From positions 1 through 64,000 of the forward strand of contig NZ_JAGDFX010000013.1 in the NCBI RefSeq assembly GCF_017498065.1: 64,000 bases of DNA, in the 5' to 3' direction. Of this stretch, positions 34,119-44,564 are shown piece by piece. The notes beneath the pieces were generated by a model that did no database searches, had not been told where the DNA came from, and saw only the letters and a program-made list of their open reading frames with translations. Numbering within the stretch: position 1 is the stretch's first letter; each line of letters starts with the position of its first letter. The stretch is from Oceanisphaera pacifica (GTDB lineage Bacteria > Pseudomonadota > Gammaproteobacteria > Enterobacterales > Aeromonadaceae). The translations under genes and the position numbers were made by a program.

Positions 34119-35015
34119 TTATGCCCACATCACACACAGTGCTGCGATAACAATTAAGGCCAGCCCCCACTTATCTTGGCGAGCGAGGGTTACTTTAAAA
34201 TAATACGTAGAAATTAGCAGCGTAAACAGCACCTCTACTTGGCCTAAAGTTTTTACTAAGGCCACGCTTTCTAAGCTCATGGCGCTAAACCAACCAATAG
34301 AGCCTAAACAACTGGTTAGACTGACTAATGCGGTAAGAGCTGGGCGCTTAATTAAGCCGGTTAAGCTGGCGGGATCACGTATACCTAGCCAACTCACTAA
34401 TAATAGGGTTTGCAGGCTGATCACTAACAAGAGTACCCAAGCGGCCGAAAAAGGAAAGTCGAGTTCAAGTAATAAACTGGCTTCACGTACCCATAACGAG
34501 GTGAGCGCAAAGCTTAACCCACTGGCCACACCCAGTAGTAGAGTTTTGGGGGAGACTTGGCCGGTTACTTGGCGCATGCCACTTAATAAGCCCACGGCTA
34601 GGCTACCAATCACCACCCCCATCCACCCTAGGGGGGAAAGCAGCGTACCAAAAAATGCCACCCCTAATATGGCTGCCCAAATGGCTTCACTTTTGGCAAG
34701 CCCGACACCGACCGCATAATTACGTAACTGAAAGAGTCGCACCATTAAAGCGGTGGCCGCAATTTGGCATAATGCGGCTCCCACAATATAAGCAGTAAAT
34801 ACATAGCTCGTGTGTGAATCAGTAAAGTGCGGCAGCGGTTGGCTCGGTTGCCAGTAATACAAACCCCATAAATAAAGTGCTGCTATGGGGCCGGCTAGAA
34901 TAAAGCGCGCCAAAGTAACGCTAGTAGCGCCTAAATCTTGGCTAAGCTGTTTTTGAAATGCATTACGCCACGCCTGCATAAAGGCGGCAAATAAAGTAAA
35001 AGGGATCCAGAGCAT
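34119..35015 (-). CDS. EamA-family (DMT) transporter
   Basis: A 298-residue, ten-helix drug/metabolite transporter with two EamA halves (opening MLWIPFTLFAAFMQAWRN; second half begins near KTLLLGVASGLSFALTSLW). It differs from the RarD-type gene on the other side of the 224-base gap, so they are two distinct branches. The substrate is unknown. Confidence 0.82.
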   Translation of the reverse strand: MLWIPFTLFAAFMQAWRNAFQKQLSQDLGATSVTLARFILAGPIAALYLWGLYYWQPSQPLPHFTDSHTSYVFTAYIVGAALCQIAATALMVRLFQLRNYAVGVGLAKSEAIWAAILGVAFFGTLLSPLGWMGVVIGSLAVGLLSGMRQVTGQVSPKTLLLGVASGLSFALTSLWVREASLLLELDFPFSAAWVLLLVISLQTLLLVSWLGIRDPASLTGLIKRPALTALVSLTSCLGSIGWFSAMSLESVALVKTLGQVEVLFTLLISTYYFKVTLARQDKWGLALIVIAALCVMWA

Positions 35016-35050
35016 GAGTTCGTTCCACGAAGCGATAAGCCGTCAGCTAA

Positions 35051-35084
35051 AGAAAAACACCCTGTATTGTTAGGGTGTTTTTGG
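35051..35084. terminator. Bidirectional intrinsic terminator
   Basis: AAAAACACCCTGTATTGTTA then GGGTGTTTTT: an 8-bp stem with A and T runs on both sides. It is placed to end trhO transcription on the minus strand. Confidence 0.85.
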
Positions 35085-35129
35085 TTAGGGTTAGTCTTGT
35101 TCACTTTCTGAGAGCTGACGGCTTAAAGC

Positions 35130-36116
35130 TTACCGCTGTGTTTTATCCTGTTGTTGTTTTTTGCGCGCCAGTTTTTCAGCGCGGCGTTGGACTGCAGCAG
35201 CCACGGCGTCGCTACCAATGTGTGCTTCGCCGCGCGCTTGGGCTAACTGTAGCTGGCGCTCACGCTCGGCGTAACGGCGCTTTTGCTCAGGCGTTTGCTT
35301 GTCATAACAGTGTGGGCAGCTCACGCCATGTTGATAATGGGCATGTTGTAATTCTGCGGGTGACAAAGGCGCGCGGCAAGCCGAGCACAGTTGGTATTGG
35401 CCAGGCTGCAGTTGATGATCTACGGTAACGCGATTATCAAATACAAAGCATTCGCCCTCCCACAGTGATTCTTCAGCGGGCACTTCTTCTAAGTACTTTA
35501 ATACGCCGCCATGCAGGTGATAGACCTCGTCAAAACCTTGCTCTTTTAAGTAAGCGGTGCTTTTTTCGCAGCGAATACCGCCAGTACAAAACATCGCCAC
35601 TTTTTTGTGCTTATTGGCATCAAGGTTGTTTTTAACGTATTCGGGAAACTCGCGAAAGCTGTCGGTATTTGGATTAAGGGCACCTTTAAAGGTACCAATA
35701 CCCACTTCGTAATCGTTACGGGTATCGACCACCACCACCTCGGGGTCGGAAATCAGCGCGTTCCAGTCTTGAGGGGACACATAGGTGCCGACCACGCGTT
35801 TAGGGTCAATCCCTTCAACGCCTAAGGTAACAATCTCTTTTTTAAGTTTTACTTTGGTGCGATAAAAAGGTTGCTCTTCGCTAAGTGACTCTTTGTAATC
35901 AATACCGCTAAAACGGGCGTCGTTAGCAAACCAAGCTTTCAATTGTTCAATGGCGTCCCGAGAGCCCGCCACTGTGCCATTAATGCCTTCATTGGCCAGT
36001 AGCAGGGTGCCACGAATTTGTACCGACTCCATCATAGATTGTAATGGCTCGCGCAGCGCTTGGTGGTTATCTAGGGTAACGAACTTATAAAGAGCACATA
36101 CAACAAATTGCGACAT
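35130..36116 (-). CDS. trhO: tRNA uridine-34 hydroxylase TrhO (rhodanese domain, YceA)
   Basis: A 328-residue protein. The N-terminal YceA-type domain begins [20 protein letters not shown] and contains [14 protein letters not shown]. The central rhodanese domain has the active Cys in [14 protein letters not shown]-terminal Cys-rich segment ([20 protein letters not shown]) and basic tail follow. TrhO hydroxylates U34 of certain tRNAs on the way to ho5U. Length matches E. coli TrhO (about 350) with a slightly shorter tail. Confidence 0.93.
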   Translation of the reverse strand: MSQFVVCALYKFVTLDNHQALREPLQSMMESVQIRGTLLLANEGINGTVAGSRDAIEQLKAWFANDARFSGIDYKESLSEEQPFYRTKVKLKKEIVTLGVEGIDPKRVVGTYVSPQDWNALISDPEVVVVDTRNDYEVGIGTFKGALNPNTDSFREFPEYVKNNLDANKHKKVAMFCTGGIRCEKSTAYLKEQGFDEVYHLHGGVLKYLEEVPAEESLWEGECFVFDNRVTVDHQLQPGQYQLCSACRAPLSPAELQHAHYQHGVSCPHCYDKQTPEQKRRYAERERQLQLAQARGEAHIGSDAVAAAVQRRAEKLARKKQQQDKTQR

Positions 36117-36266
36117 AACTTCCTCCAGCGCATTATTAACTTCATATGCGCCGTATTAATCAAAAAGGTGTGGTCATGGGGTTATGCATAACCTAATGGC
36201 GCAAATGATATCAAACTTTAGCGAGATGTGAGAGCAAAGCCGACAGCACTAAGCCAGAAAAAGAGA

Positions 36267-36307
36267 TAAAAAAAGCCCCAAGCCTAACAGGCGTGGGGCT
36301 GATTTTT
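36267..36307 (-). terminator. Intrinsic terminator downstream of the cystine transporter gene
   Basis: AAAAAAAGCCCCAAGCCTAA then CAGGCGTGGGGCTGATTTTT. Stem GCCCCA(A)GCCT/AGGC(G)TGGGGC; on the minus strand it ends in a run of seven T. It lies 10 bases after the stop codon at 36317. Confidence 0.82.
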
Positions 36308-36316
36308 ATCGCTTAC

Positions 36317-37705
36317 TTACAAGCTTGCATTAGCTGTTGAGCCTGCTTCTTCATCTTTTGCAAATACAGCTTGGTCGGTTTGACCCAGTAACTTGCTCGA
36401 AATGGTACCGGCAGTCATGGAGCCATTCACGTTTAATGCGGTGCGCGCCATATCAATTAACGGCTCAATGGAGATGAGCAAGGCGGCTAATGCCACTGGC
36501 ATACCCATAATAGGTAATACGATTAAAGCAGCAAAAGTAGCACCGCCGCCCACACCAGCCACACCAAAAGAGGCGAGGGTGATCACGCCCACCAGAGTAG
36601 CAAGCCACAGTGGGTCCAGTACATCAATGCCCATGGTTGGGGCTATCATCACAGCCAACATGGCTGGATAAATACCCGCACAACCGTTTTGACCAATAGT
36701 GGCGCCAAAGGAGGCCGAGAAGTTGGCGATAGTATCCGGTACCCCTAACTTATTGGTTTGTGCCTGCACGTTAAGTGGAATAGTGGCTGCACTGGAGCGG
36801 CTGGTAAACGCAAAGGCTAATACTGGCCACACTTTAGTGAAAAAGCGTTTTGCATTTACACCCACCAAGGTGAGCAAGACACCGTGGATCACAAACATAA
36901 TGGCAATCGCTAAATAAGAGGCAATTAAAAAGCCGCCTAAGCTGATGACATCTTGTAAGTTAGAGCCGGCAATCACCTTGGTCATTAATGCCATCACCCC
37001 ATAGGGTGTTAGCTTCATCACCAAGCGCACTAGACGCATAATTAATGCTTGTAGCGCCTCAATACCCCCAATCACACGGCGGCCTAATTCGGGCTCATCT
37101 TTTAATAAGGTCAGCGTGGCTAACCCTAAGAAAGTGGCAAATACCACCACACCAATCACAGAGGTCGCACTGGCGCCAGTCATATCAGCAAAGGGATTGC
37201 TAGGAATAAACGACACCACTAACTGAGGCACAGAAAGATCAGCCACATTGCCCACTTGTGATTCTAAATGCTCGGCACGCGCCAACTCACGGGCCCCTTG
37301 TACTAAATCAGCGGCACTTAAACCAAAGGCTTGCGTGACAAAAACACCGACTAATGCAGAAATAGCAGTGGTAAACAGCAAGACGCCCAGCGTTAACAAG
37401 CTAATTTTACCCAAAGAGGTCGCATTATGCAGGCGGGCCACAGCACCCAAAATAGAGACCAGTACCAAGGGAATGACGATCATTTTTAATAAACGCACAT
37501 AGCCTGAGCCCACCATATTGACCCACTCTAGGGTGTCGGTAATGGTGGCGGCATCATACAAAGCCTGCATAATAAAGCCGGCGGCGACACCAAACACTAA
37601 GCCGGTCAATACTTGACGCGAAAGAGATTGCCCGCTGCGGGCCAGTTTACCCAGCAGTAGCATTAATAATAAAAACACAGCTAGATTAAATAACACCAGC
37701 AGCAT
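36317..37705 (-). CDS. tcyP: L-cystine transporter, TcyP/YdjN type
   Basis: A 462-residue dicarboxylate/amino acid:cation symporter-fold carrier. It matches E. coli TcyP closely: [78 protein letters not shown] and [18 protein letters not shown]. It imports L-cystine. It is monocistronic with its own terminator. Confidence 0.93.
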   Translation of the reverse strand: MLLVLFNLAVFLLLMLLLGKLARSGQSLSRQVLTGLVFGVAAGFIMQALYDAATITDTLEWVNMVGSGYVRLLKMIVIPLVLVSILGAVARLHNATSLGKISLLTLGVLLFTTAISALVGVFVTQAFGLSAADLVQGARELARAEHLESQVGNVADLSVPQLVVSFIPSNPFADMTGASATSVIGVVVFATFLGLATLTLLKDEPELGRRVIGGIEALQALIMRLVRLVMKLTPYGVMALMTKVIAGSNLQDVISLGGFLIASYLAIAIMFVIHGVLLTLVGVNAKRFFTKVWPVLAFAFTSRSSAATIPLNVQAQTNKLGVPDTIANFSASFGATIGQNGCAGIYPAMLAVMIAPTMGIDVLDPLWLATLVGVITLASFGVAGVGGGATFAALIVLPIMGMPVALAALLISIEPLIDMARTALNVNGSMTAGTISSKLLGQTDQAVFAKDEEAGSTANASL

Positions 37706-37869
37706 GGTTACTCCGTAAACAGTAATTTATGTGGTTAATATGCAATGTTATCAGTAGATTCGACTGAGCTATAATCTATTTTGTTATGAGAGCTAACGAT
37801 TCAGTATATAGCACTAAGAGATAGCGGTGAGCCGTCAGCCATAAGCTGTCAAAAAAAAGCACAAAGCCT

Positions 37870-38020
37870 AAAAGGGATCGGAGTCATTTAGTTGAAGTTG
37901 AAGACGGAGTTAAACACTAATAGTTTTCAAGTTGCTGTTTTTAAATAGTTTTATTTATAGTGGGCTCGGTTTAGATTGAACGCTTAGGGTTGTCTGTTGA
38001 TAAATGACCCCGACCCTTTT
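37870..38020. mobile_element. MITE/REPIN-like element with terminal inverted repeats
   Basis: The left end AAAAGGGATCGGAGTCATTT (37870-37889) is mirrored by TAAATGACCCCGACCCTTTT (38001-38020), about 19 of 21 positions paired. The 110-base interior has no open frame. GTCGGGGTCATTTA-type ends are frequent in RAYT-mobilised repeats. Confidence 0.6.
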
Positions 38021-38108
38021 TATTATTGCGCCAAGCTACCCCTAACGTAGATGCTCTTTTGGACGTTAGGGCTTTGTGTTGAACTTTAAACCGCCCCATG
38101 GTTTTTGT

Positions 38109-38162
38109 GCGAATAAATTCGCCCCTACATAAAACACCGCATTTCATCAATCGTAGGGGCGC
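38109..38162. repeat. CGCCCCTAC/GTAGGGGCG inverted repeat
   Basis: GCGAATAAATTCGCCCCTAC (38109-38128) then a 24-base loop and GTAGGGGCGC (38153-38162). The left arm also contains a GAATAAATTC palindrome. Sequences of this sort are dispersed in many proteobacterial genomes. Confidence 0.55.
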
Positions 38163-38228
38163 TTGTTTAGTCTTTGGTTTATCTGACAGCTTATAGCTGA
38201 CGGCTGAACGCTGTCCGAAGGACCTTTA

Positions 38229-39506
38229 TTATTTCAGCTGTTCTAGCAAAGAGGCGCTGGCGTAGCCGTCGGCGACTTGTGCGCGTGATTGTTGATAAGC
38301 GCGAATGGCTTTAATGGTGTTAGGTCCAATTACCCCATCGGCACCTTTAGTACTAAAGCCTTTGGCTGTAAGTGCACGCTGTAACTCTAGTTTTTCGCTG
38401 CGGCTTAAGGCACGTTCTTCTCTTGGCCATTTGGCGACGAATTCACCACCACCGGCTATTTTTTCAGCTAGATGTCCTACGGCCATGGCATAAGAGGTTG
38501 CGTTGTTATAACGGCGGATCACATAGAAGTTCTTAAAAATGGCAAAGGTAGGGCCATGAGCACCCGCAGGCACTAAAATAGCGGCTTTGCCATAATCAGG
38601 TAATGGCTGCCCCGTTATTGTTGTTACGCCTTGTTGTTGCCACTCGCTAACCGGTTGACGGTTGCTTTGGTCAGCTTGGGTATAGTCAAAATCCTTTGGT
38701 AAGCTCACCTCTACGCCCCAAGGCGCATTATGTTGCCAGCCAAAGCGCTTTAAATAAGCGGCAGTTGAAGCCAGCGCATCGCTAGGATCATCCGACCAAA
38801 TATCGCGTTTACCGTCACCGGTAAAGTCTTGAGCGTATTCTAAATAACTGGTGGGCATAAACTGGGTATGTCCCATGGCGCCTGCCCAAGAGCCGCGCAT
38901 GCGCTCAGGAGTCACATCACCCGATTGCAGTATAGAAAGCGCGGCAATTAATTGCTTTTCGGCAAAGGCACGGCGTCGGCCTTCAAACGCTAAGGTTGCT
39001 AAACCTGCAATAGTGCTGGTGTTGCCACGGTAAGAGCCATAGTTGGTTTCCATGCCCCACACCGACAAAATCACACTGGCATCTACCTGATAGCGGGCTT
39101 CTATGGCGCTGAGTGTGCTGGCCAGCTGTTTAGCTTTTTCACGACCGGTACTGACGCGCGCCGCTGAGGTGGCGGTATCTAGGTACTCCCAAATTTGTCG
39201 CGTAAATTCAGCCTGATTACCATCTAACTTTATAACCTTTTTACTCACGGTCACGTCTTTAAAGGCACGATCAAACACAGCCGGTTTGATGCCCTTGGCT
39301 AAGGCTTTTGCACGAAAATCCGTACGCCACGCATTAAAGTCGGCCTGCTCAACCGGCTGAGTGGAGGCTTGCTTGGTTGATGTGTTCGTTTCTGCGGCTG
39401 TAGTGGTGTTTGTGGTGGGAGTAGCAGAAGCCGTGGTGGCATGACTGGCACAGCCTGTTAACGCTGTACCCAATATAAGTGCACTTAAAGAGTGTCGTTT
39501 AAACAT
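38229..39506 (-). CDS. Membrane-bound lytic murein transglycosylase (MltB-like, with peptidoglycan-binding domain)
   Basis: A 425-residue lipoprotein (LILGTALTGCASHA, lipidated Cys about 19), followed by a Thr/Ala-rich linker. The SLT_2/MltB catalytic domain covers ~55-350, with SVWGMETNYGSYRG holding the catalytic Glu, and AMGHTQFMPTSYLEYAQDF and GKRDIWSDDPSDALASTAAY. A C-terminal PG_binding_1 domain (~365-425) has LQRALTAKGF and DGVIGPNTIKAIRAYQQSR. It cleaves peptidoglycan glycan strands to anhydro-muropeptides at the outer membrane. Confidence 0.92.
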   Translation of the reverse strand: MFKRHSLSALILGTALTGCASHATTASATPTTNTTTAAETNTSTKQASTQPVEQADFNAWRTDFRAKALAKGIKPAVFDRAFKDVTVSKKVIKLDGNQAEFTRQIWEYLDTATSAARVSTGREKAKQLASTLSAIEARYQVDASVILSVWGMETNYGSYRGNTSTIAGLATLAFEGRRRAFAEKQLIAALSILQSGDVTPERMRGSWAGAMGHTQFMPTSYLEYAQDFTGDGKRDIWSDDPSDALASTAAYLKRFGWQHNAPWGVEVSLPKDFDYTQADQSNRQPVSEWQQQGVTTITGQPLPDYGKAAILVPAGAHGPTFAIFKNFYVIRRYNNATSYAMAVGHLAEKIAGGGEFVAKWPREERALSRSEKLELQRALTAKGFSTKGADGVIGPNTIKAIRAYQQSRAQVADGYASASLLEQLK

Positions 39507-39866
39507 GAGATCTCGTTAGTTAATAGCATAATGTAGGCCTGTATAGCAGCATATCCGATGGGAGTAAAAATGAAAGGGGAAAAGGGTTATTTTCCTCTGA
39601 TAGACAGGCTGTATAATAAATAATAAATTGATAAAAATCATAGTCTATTAGCAGATAGTGTCACTCAGCTTTGCTATGATCACAAACGCAAGCACCTGTC
39701 GGCTCACTTTGGGTAATATATTGAATATTGAGACCTAATAGAGAAGCATTTGCTTCATTTGTTGTCTAGGGTGTTGGCAGTGGTGCCATTATTAATGGGT
39801 GGTGAACCAAAACAGAGTGCGAGATATGATATTAACTCGTATCACAGGTATTCGATCGGAGCGGTT
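39507..39866. other. Intergenic region, no gene seen
   Basis: 360 bases between a minus-strand lipoprotein gene and a plus-strand acetyltransferase. It is AT-rich with an ATAATAAATAATAAATTGAT tract at 39612-39631, likely promoter DNA. An in-frame upstream extension of the acetyltransferase frame (from 39750) is not favoured because it lacks family sequence. Confidence 0.4.
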
Positions 39867-40337
39867 ATGTATCTGATTAGAGATTTTAAAGACACTGACT
39901 TGAGCAGCCTTGAGCTTATCTATCATGATGCTGTGATGCAGCAAGGACGTCGGGGTTATAGCAGTGAGCAGGTAGAGTATTGGGCCGCTTTTCCGTATTT
40001 ATACGCGGCTGACTTTAAAACATTGGTGTTAACAGGGTACACCCGAGTGATGGCTTGTAACCAAATACCCGTTGCCTTTGCCACCTTGTATCCTGACGAT
40101 CACTTAGCGCTGCTTTATGTGTTAGGTGATCACGCAGGCCGAGGGATTGCTGGGCGTTTATGTGAAGACATTGAACAAGAAACTCGGCGTCGTGGAGTAA
40201 CATGTTTGCGTACCGATGCCAGTGTATTATCACGGCCCATCTTTGAACAGCGTGGTTATCAGCTCATTGAGAAAGAGCTGATAGTGAAAGGCGATTTAGA
40301 GTTTACCCGTTTTATTATGGAAAAATCGCTAGCATGA
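39867..40337 (+). CDS. GNAT-family N-acetyltransferase
   Basis: A 156-residue acetyltransferase, start set at ATG 39867 (MYLIRDFKDTDLSSLE, a typical GNAT opening) behind GGAGCGG. Acetyl-CoA-binding motif A is LALLYVLGDHAGRGIAGRLC and motif B is TDASVLSRPIFEQRGYQLIE. The substrate is unknown. It reads alone. Confidence 0.85.
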   Translation: MYLIRDFKDTDLSSLELIYHDAVMQQGRRGYSSEQVEYWAAFPYLYAADFKTLVLTGYTRVMACNQIPVAFATLYPDDHLALLYVLGDHAGRGIAGRLCEDIEQETRRRGVTCLRTDASVLSRPIFEQRGYQLIEKELIVKGDLEFTRFIMEKSLA

Positions 40338-40498
40338 TAACCTGACTATATAAGAGCAAGGCTAAGTAACAACGCCGTTGTGCTTAGTGTGGTAACAAAT
40401 TTATTCTTTTTTTGTTGTTATTGTGATTGCGCCAGTGTGTTGAGATTTTTAGCAGCAACCTTATCCCCATTTGACATCTTATTGGAGCTTACAGTTAC

Positions 40499-42445
40499 AT
40501 GAACAAACCCCTCATAGCTGGTTTATTGACCCTAGCGCTGGCCGGTTGTGCTAGCTCTCAACCCGACCAACCTTTTAGTCTTACTGTGGCACATATTAAT
40601 GACACGCACTCACACTTTGACCCCAGTGACGTGCAACTGACGCTGAATAACAAAACTGTGTATACCCGTGTGGGGGGCCATCCTCGTTTATTGTCTTATG
40701 CTAATCAACTTCACCAGCAGGCGGCACAAACAGAACAGCCTTTTTTATTATTACATGCAGGGGATGCTTGGCAGGGCAGTGGTTACTTTAAGTTGAATGA
40801 AGGCGCCATGAATGTGGATCTGTTAAATCAACTGCCATTAGATGCCATGGTATTAGGAAATCATGAATTTGATCTTAATAATCAACGCTTAAGTGATTTC
40901 ATAGACGGTGTGACCTTTCCGATTGTCGCGGCTAACTTAGATGTGAGTCAAGATAGCGATTTACAAGCAGTTGAAAATTTAACTCCCTACGTCTTGTATG
41001 CATTTAAAGGCGATAAAAAAAAGCGTGTTAACAGCGTAGAAGATGCCGGTAAATATCCGGTAGTGGCAATTATGGGCTTGGTGTTAGAGGACATGGCTAA
41101 TATTGCGCCTAACATTGGCCAGGCGCAATTTAAACAAGAGCTCGTCAGTGCCCAGCAAACAGTAGATACCCTCACCGAGCAGGGAGTTAAACACATTATT
41201 GCCCTAACGCACTTGGGGTTAGATAAAGATCAACAGTTGGCCGAACAGGTAAATGGTATAGATGTGATTGTAGGTGGACACTCGCATTCATTATTGGGTG
41301 ACTTTAGTCAGCTTGGCTGGGAAAAAAATGCCCCCTACGCGCAACAATTCACTAACCCTGATGGTTTAGGTATTAGCTGTGTCGTGCAAGCCGGTAAATT
41401 TGCTCAGGCGATGGGTGAGTTGACGGTTAACTTTACCTTAGATGGGCAAGTCACAGATTGTAAAGGCACCAATACCTTATTGGTAGATAAGGTCTTTTAT
41501 AATGATGTTCGTCGGGCAGATAAACACCGGCTAACGGATACAGAGCAAGAGCGCATTACCGGTTTTCTGGCCAAACAGCCCAATGTTGCCCTCGTTGATG
41601 AAGACCCAGGTTTACGGACTTACATTGATGAAACCTATCGCCCAGAGCTGCTTCAGACCTACGGTGCTGTGATTGGCCATGTGCCCTCGTCGTTGCAACA
41701 TGTGCGGGTGCCTGTTGCCAATCAAGGCTCTCAAGTTGCACCCTTGGTGGCGGCGAGTCAATTATATTGGGCTAATACTCCCGAAGTGCGTGGAGTAAGT
41801 GGGCGTGAAGTTGATTTTGCTTTAGTGGCTGCGGGGGCTGTGCGTAACAACATTGAAGCCGGAGAGTTAAAAGCAGGTCATGTAGGGTTGGATATCTTAC
41901 CTTTTGTGAATGCGGTGAGTTTGGTCTCTCTTACCGGTCGAGAGGTGGCGGGGTTACTGTTAGAAACCATTAATGGTGCGATTGGTGATGATACTCATGC
42001 CGGTCAGTTCCCCTATGTGAGTGGCTTGCGATACACCTTTAATGAAACTCGCCGTGGTCATGGTTATCTTGCTAACATAGAATATTTACATCAAGGTGAA
42101 TGGCAACGTATTATCCCAGATGCGCGTTATCAGGTCGTGCTCACAGGCTATCATGCATCCGGTAATGATGGTTGGCATACCCTATTTGAGGCGCAGCAAG
42201 CAGAGACAGATAGAATCGATCTGGCTTATGTACAAGATGAGCTTACTGCATTTTTGGTATCGCGGTTAAGCAAAAATGAGCAGGGTGCTATAGAAGTTCA
42301 TTATCAAAAACAAGCGCTAGACTGTCAGCTGCCTGGCGTGAGCTGTAATGCCGATGCCCAAGCCTTTATTGATTATGTACAGGCGCGTCGGCCAATATTA
42401 ACGGCCTTACCTGAGTCTGGTGTTACAGTAAATCGCCTTCATTAA
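40499..42445 (+). CDS. 5'-nucleotidase/UshA-type lipoprotein
   Basis: A 648-residue protein with a lipoprotein signal (LLTLALAGCASS, Cys at about 18). The N-terminal metallophosphatase domain has AHINDTHSHFDP, HAGDAWQGSG, VLGNHEFDLNN, LTHLGLDKD and VGGHSHSLLG (di-metal site). The C-terminal nucleotide-binding domain has GAVRNNIEAGELKAG and YHASGNDGWH. It hydrolyses nucleotides, possibly NAD as in NadN, at the outer membrane or periplasm. Ordinary length is ~550; the extra residues lie in the C-terminal part. Confidence 0.9.
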   Translation: MNKPLIAGLLTLALAGCASSQPDQPFSLTVAHINDTHSHFDPSDVQLTLNNKTVYTRVGGHPRLLSYANQLHQQAAQTEQPFLLLHAGDAWQGSGYFKLNEGAMNVDLLNQLPLDAMVLGNHEFDLNNQRLSDFIDGVTFPIVAANLDVSQDSDLQAVENLTPYVLYAFKGDKKKRVNSVEDAGKYPVVAIMGLVLEDMANIAPNIGQAQFKQELVSAQQTVDTLTEQGVKHIIALTHLGLDKDQQLAEQVNGIDVIVGGHSHSLLGDFSQLGWEKNAPYAQQFTNPDGLGISCVVQAGKFAQAMGELTVNFTLDGQVTDCKGTNTLLVDKVFYNDVRRADKHRLTDTEQERITGFLAKQPNVALVDEDPGLRTYIDETYRPELLQTYGAVIGHVPSSLQHVRVPVANQGSQVAPLVAASQLYWANTPEVRGVSGREVDFALVAAGAVRNNIEAGELKAGHVGLDILPFVNAVSLVSLTGREVAGLLLETINGAIGDDTHAGQFPYVSGLRYTFNETRRGHGYLANIEYLHQGEWQRIIPDARYQVVLTGYHASGNDGWHTLFEAQQAETDRIDLAYVQDELTAFLVSRLSKNEQGAIEVHYQKQALDCQLPGVSCNADAQAFIDYVQARRPILTALPESGVTVNRLH

Positions 42446-42457
42446 TTCTCACCCATT

Positions 42458-42490
42458 GCGAGCCAGTCAAGGTTTACTTGACGGGCTCGC
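42458..42490. terminator. Hairpin between convergent genes
   Basis: GCGAGCCAGTCAAG-GTTTA-CTTGACGGGCTCGC, a long near-perfect stem between the 3' ends of the nucleotidase and moeA. Only a short T run follows, so it may terminate weakly in either direction. Confidence 0.65.
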
Positions 42491-42506
42491 TTGTCAATGT
42501 TCGCTT

Positions 42507-43748
42507 TTACCAATATAAACCGTCAATCAGCTCTAGGGTGACTTGTTCGCCCTTGGCGACATTAGTGCGCTCTTGTTCTAGGTGCAGCAAACAGTTAGCT
42601 TGGGCCATGGCACTAAAGACACCAGAACTTTGAGTTCCTGCAGCCACAACCCCTAAGCTGCCATCGGCTTGAGTACTCACCCAGCCTCGCTGAAAGTCCA
42701 TACGCCCAGCACTTTTCTTAAAGGGCATTAAGGCTGTGGCCTGCAAGGTAATGGGAGAGGGGACTGGCTCACCCATGAGTTTAGCAAGAGCCGGGCGTAC
42801 CAATAGATGAAAGGTAACAGCGGCAGACACCGGGTTACCGGGCAGACCAAAAAAAGGGCAGTCGTTGATATGACCAAAAGCAAAAGGTTTACCGGGCTTA
42901 ATGGCTAATTTCCAAAAGCCTATTTGACCAATTTCATCCAAAATTTGCTTAATGTAGTCGGCATCGCCCACAGACACGCCGCCAGAAGTAATAATGGCGT
43001 CTGACTCTTGGGAAGCTTGGGTTAAGGTTTGGCGGATGGCGTCAGGATCATCTTTAATAATGCCATAATCGCGCACTGTTACGCCAAGGCGTTGCAGCAT
43101 GGCGCTTACACCAATGCGGTTGGAGTCATAAATATCCCCTGGCCCTAATAATTGGCCAGGAGTTTTTAGCTCGTCCCCCGTTGATAATACCGCCACGGTT
43201 AGTGAACGTTGTACATAGAGTTGCTCTAGCCCTAAAGAAGATAAGATGGCGAGTACGCGCGCATTAATGCGTGTGCCAGCTGAAAATACCCGTTCGCCTT
43301 GTGCCATGTCTTCAGCAGGCAAGCGCACATTCTGCCCTTCGGTTACAGTACCACTGGGGTAAACTATATTGTGCTCAGAGCGACAGTTTTCTTGCATTAC
43401 CACCGTATCGGCACCCAATGGCAGGGCGGCTCCCGTCATAATGCGCGCACACTCACCGGCTTCTACTCGACCATTAAAAGGGTGGCCTGCTAAGCTGGTG
43501 CCAACCAGTGTCAGCCCTACACCTTCAGTTAAGTCTGCCGCGCGCAGGGCGTAACCGTCCATGGCGGAGTTAGCAAAAGAGGGGACATCAATCGGAGAGT
43601 GAAGATCGTCGGCTAATACCCGATTAAGTAGTTTATTTAAGCCGACTAGTTCGCTTTTGTTGATTTTATCTAGCTGATTCAGCATATCTTGCTTGGCATC
43701 GAGGTAAGGACGCAAGCCGGGCTGGTTGCAGGGATCAAATGTTGTCAT
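42507..43748 (-). CDS. moeA: Molybdopterin molybdenumtransferase MoeA
   Basis: A 413-residue protein that inserts molybdate into adenylylated molybdopterin. Characteristic stretches are DVPSFANSAMDGYALRAADL, GECARIMTGAALPLGADTVV, LSTGDELKTPGQLL, ITSGGVSVGDADYI and PFFGLPGNPVSAAVTFHL. It is divergent from folE. It would serve the cytochrome b-molybdoenzyme encoded earlier in the window among others. No moeB follows. Confidence 0.94.
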   Translation of the reverse strand: MTTFDPCNQPGLRPYLDAKQDMLNQLDKINKSELVGLNKLLNRVLADDLHSPIDVPSFANSAMDGYALRAADLTEGVGLTLVGTSLAGHPFNGRVEAGECARIMTGAALPLGADTVVMQENCRSEHNIVYPSGTVTEGQNVRLPAEDMAQGERVFSAGTRINARVLAILSSLGLEQLYVQRSLTVAVLSTGDELKTPGQLLGPGDIYDSNRIGVSAMLQRLGVTVRDYGIIKDDPDAIRQTLTQASQESDAIITSGGVSVGDADYIKQILDEIGQIGFWKLAIKPGKPFAFGHINDCPFFGLPGNPVSAAVTFHLLVRPALAKLMGEPVPSPITLQATALMPFKKSAGRMDFQRGWVSTQADGSLGVVAAGTQSSGVFSAMAQANCLLHLEQERTNVAKGEQVTLELIDGLYW

Positions 43749-43907
43749 ATTGTACTTCCTCCAGTAGGGGGATGATTATTAGCCGATGAAATACCTTGCT
43801 TGGTAAAGCTGTTCTAATCTGGCATTCACTATGGACGGTAAATGCACTACCATTCTAGCCATTATATTTTGTCTCTTACTTCTTCTATTTCTTCGATGGG
43901 AACCACA

Positions 43908-44564
43908 ATGACTGCTTTGAGTGATGCCGCTATTCGAGTCCGCTCTGCCCTTGAAAGCCGTGGGTTAGAAACGCCAATGAAAGGCAACAGCCTAACGCTT
44001 GATGAAAAGCAAACGCATATTACCGGTTTAATGACCGAGATGATGGATGTATTAGGGCTCGATTTAACCGATGACAGCTTAACCGAAACACCACAACGTA
44101 TCGCTAAAATGTATGTGCGTGAAATTTTCTCAGGCCTAGATTATAGCTATTTCCCTAAAATTACCTTGATCGACAATAAGATGAAAGTCGATGAGATGGT
44201 ACAAGTGCGCGACATCACACTCACCAGCACCTGTGAACACCACTTTGTGACCATAGACGGCACTGCCACTGTGGCCTATATTCCACGCTCAAAAGTGATT
44301 GGCTTATCAAAAATAAACCGCATAGTGCAATTTTTTGCTCGCCGCCCCCAAGTACAAGAGCGTCTTACGCAGCAAGTATTAGTCGCCTTGCAAACCTTGT
44401 TAGAGTCTGACGATGTGGCGGTTAGCATCAGTGCCACCCATTATTGCGTAAAAGCGCGCGGTGTGATGGACGCCACCAGTAGTACGACTACGACTTCATT
44501 AGGCGGCATTTTTAAAAGCCGAGCCGAAACGCGCCACGAATTTTTAAGTGGCGTAGTACGCTGA
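43908..44564 (+). CDS. folE: GTP cyclohydrolase I
   Basis: A 218-residue protein; start taken at ATG 43908 ([16 protein letters not shown]) as in other FolE proteins, in place of the upstream in-frame ATG at 43842. Zinc and active-site stretches are [20 protein letters not shown] and [32 protein letters not shown] is characteristic. It converts GTP to dihydroneopterin triphosphate, the first step of folate synthesis. Confidence 0.95.
   Translation: MTALSDAAIRVRSALESRGLETPMKGNSLTLDEKQTHITGLMTEMMDVLGLDLTDDSLTETPQRIAKMYVREIFSGLDYSYFPKITLIDNKMKVDEMVQVRDITLTSTCEHHFVTIDGTATVAYIPRSKVIGLSKINRIVQFFARRPQVQERLTQQVLVALQTLLESDDVAVSISATHYCVKARGVMDATSSTTTTSLGGIFKSRAETRHEFLSGVVR

Larger units (their letters stand above)
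37706..38228. other. Repeat-rich intergenic region
   Basis: 523 bases without a gene. It holds two copies of the dispersed AGCTGACGG/ACGGCTGAACGCTG repeat (37824-37850, 38182-38216), a REPIN/MITE-like element (37870-38020) and a separate GAATAAATTCGCCCCTAC...GTAGGGGCG inverted repeat (38109-38162). Confidence 0.6.

Noticed and set aside
34279-34719. A 146-residue plus-strand open frame
   Set aside because: Antisense to a well-formed ten-helix transporter gene, with no hydrophobic or domain pattern of its own.
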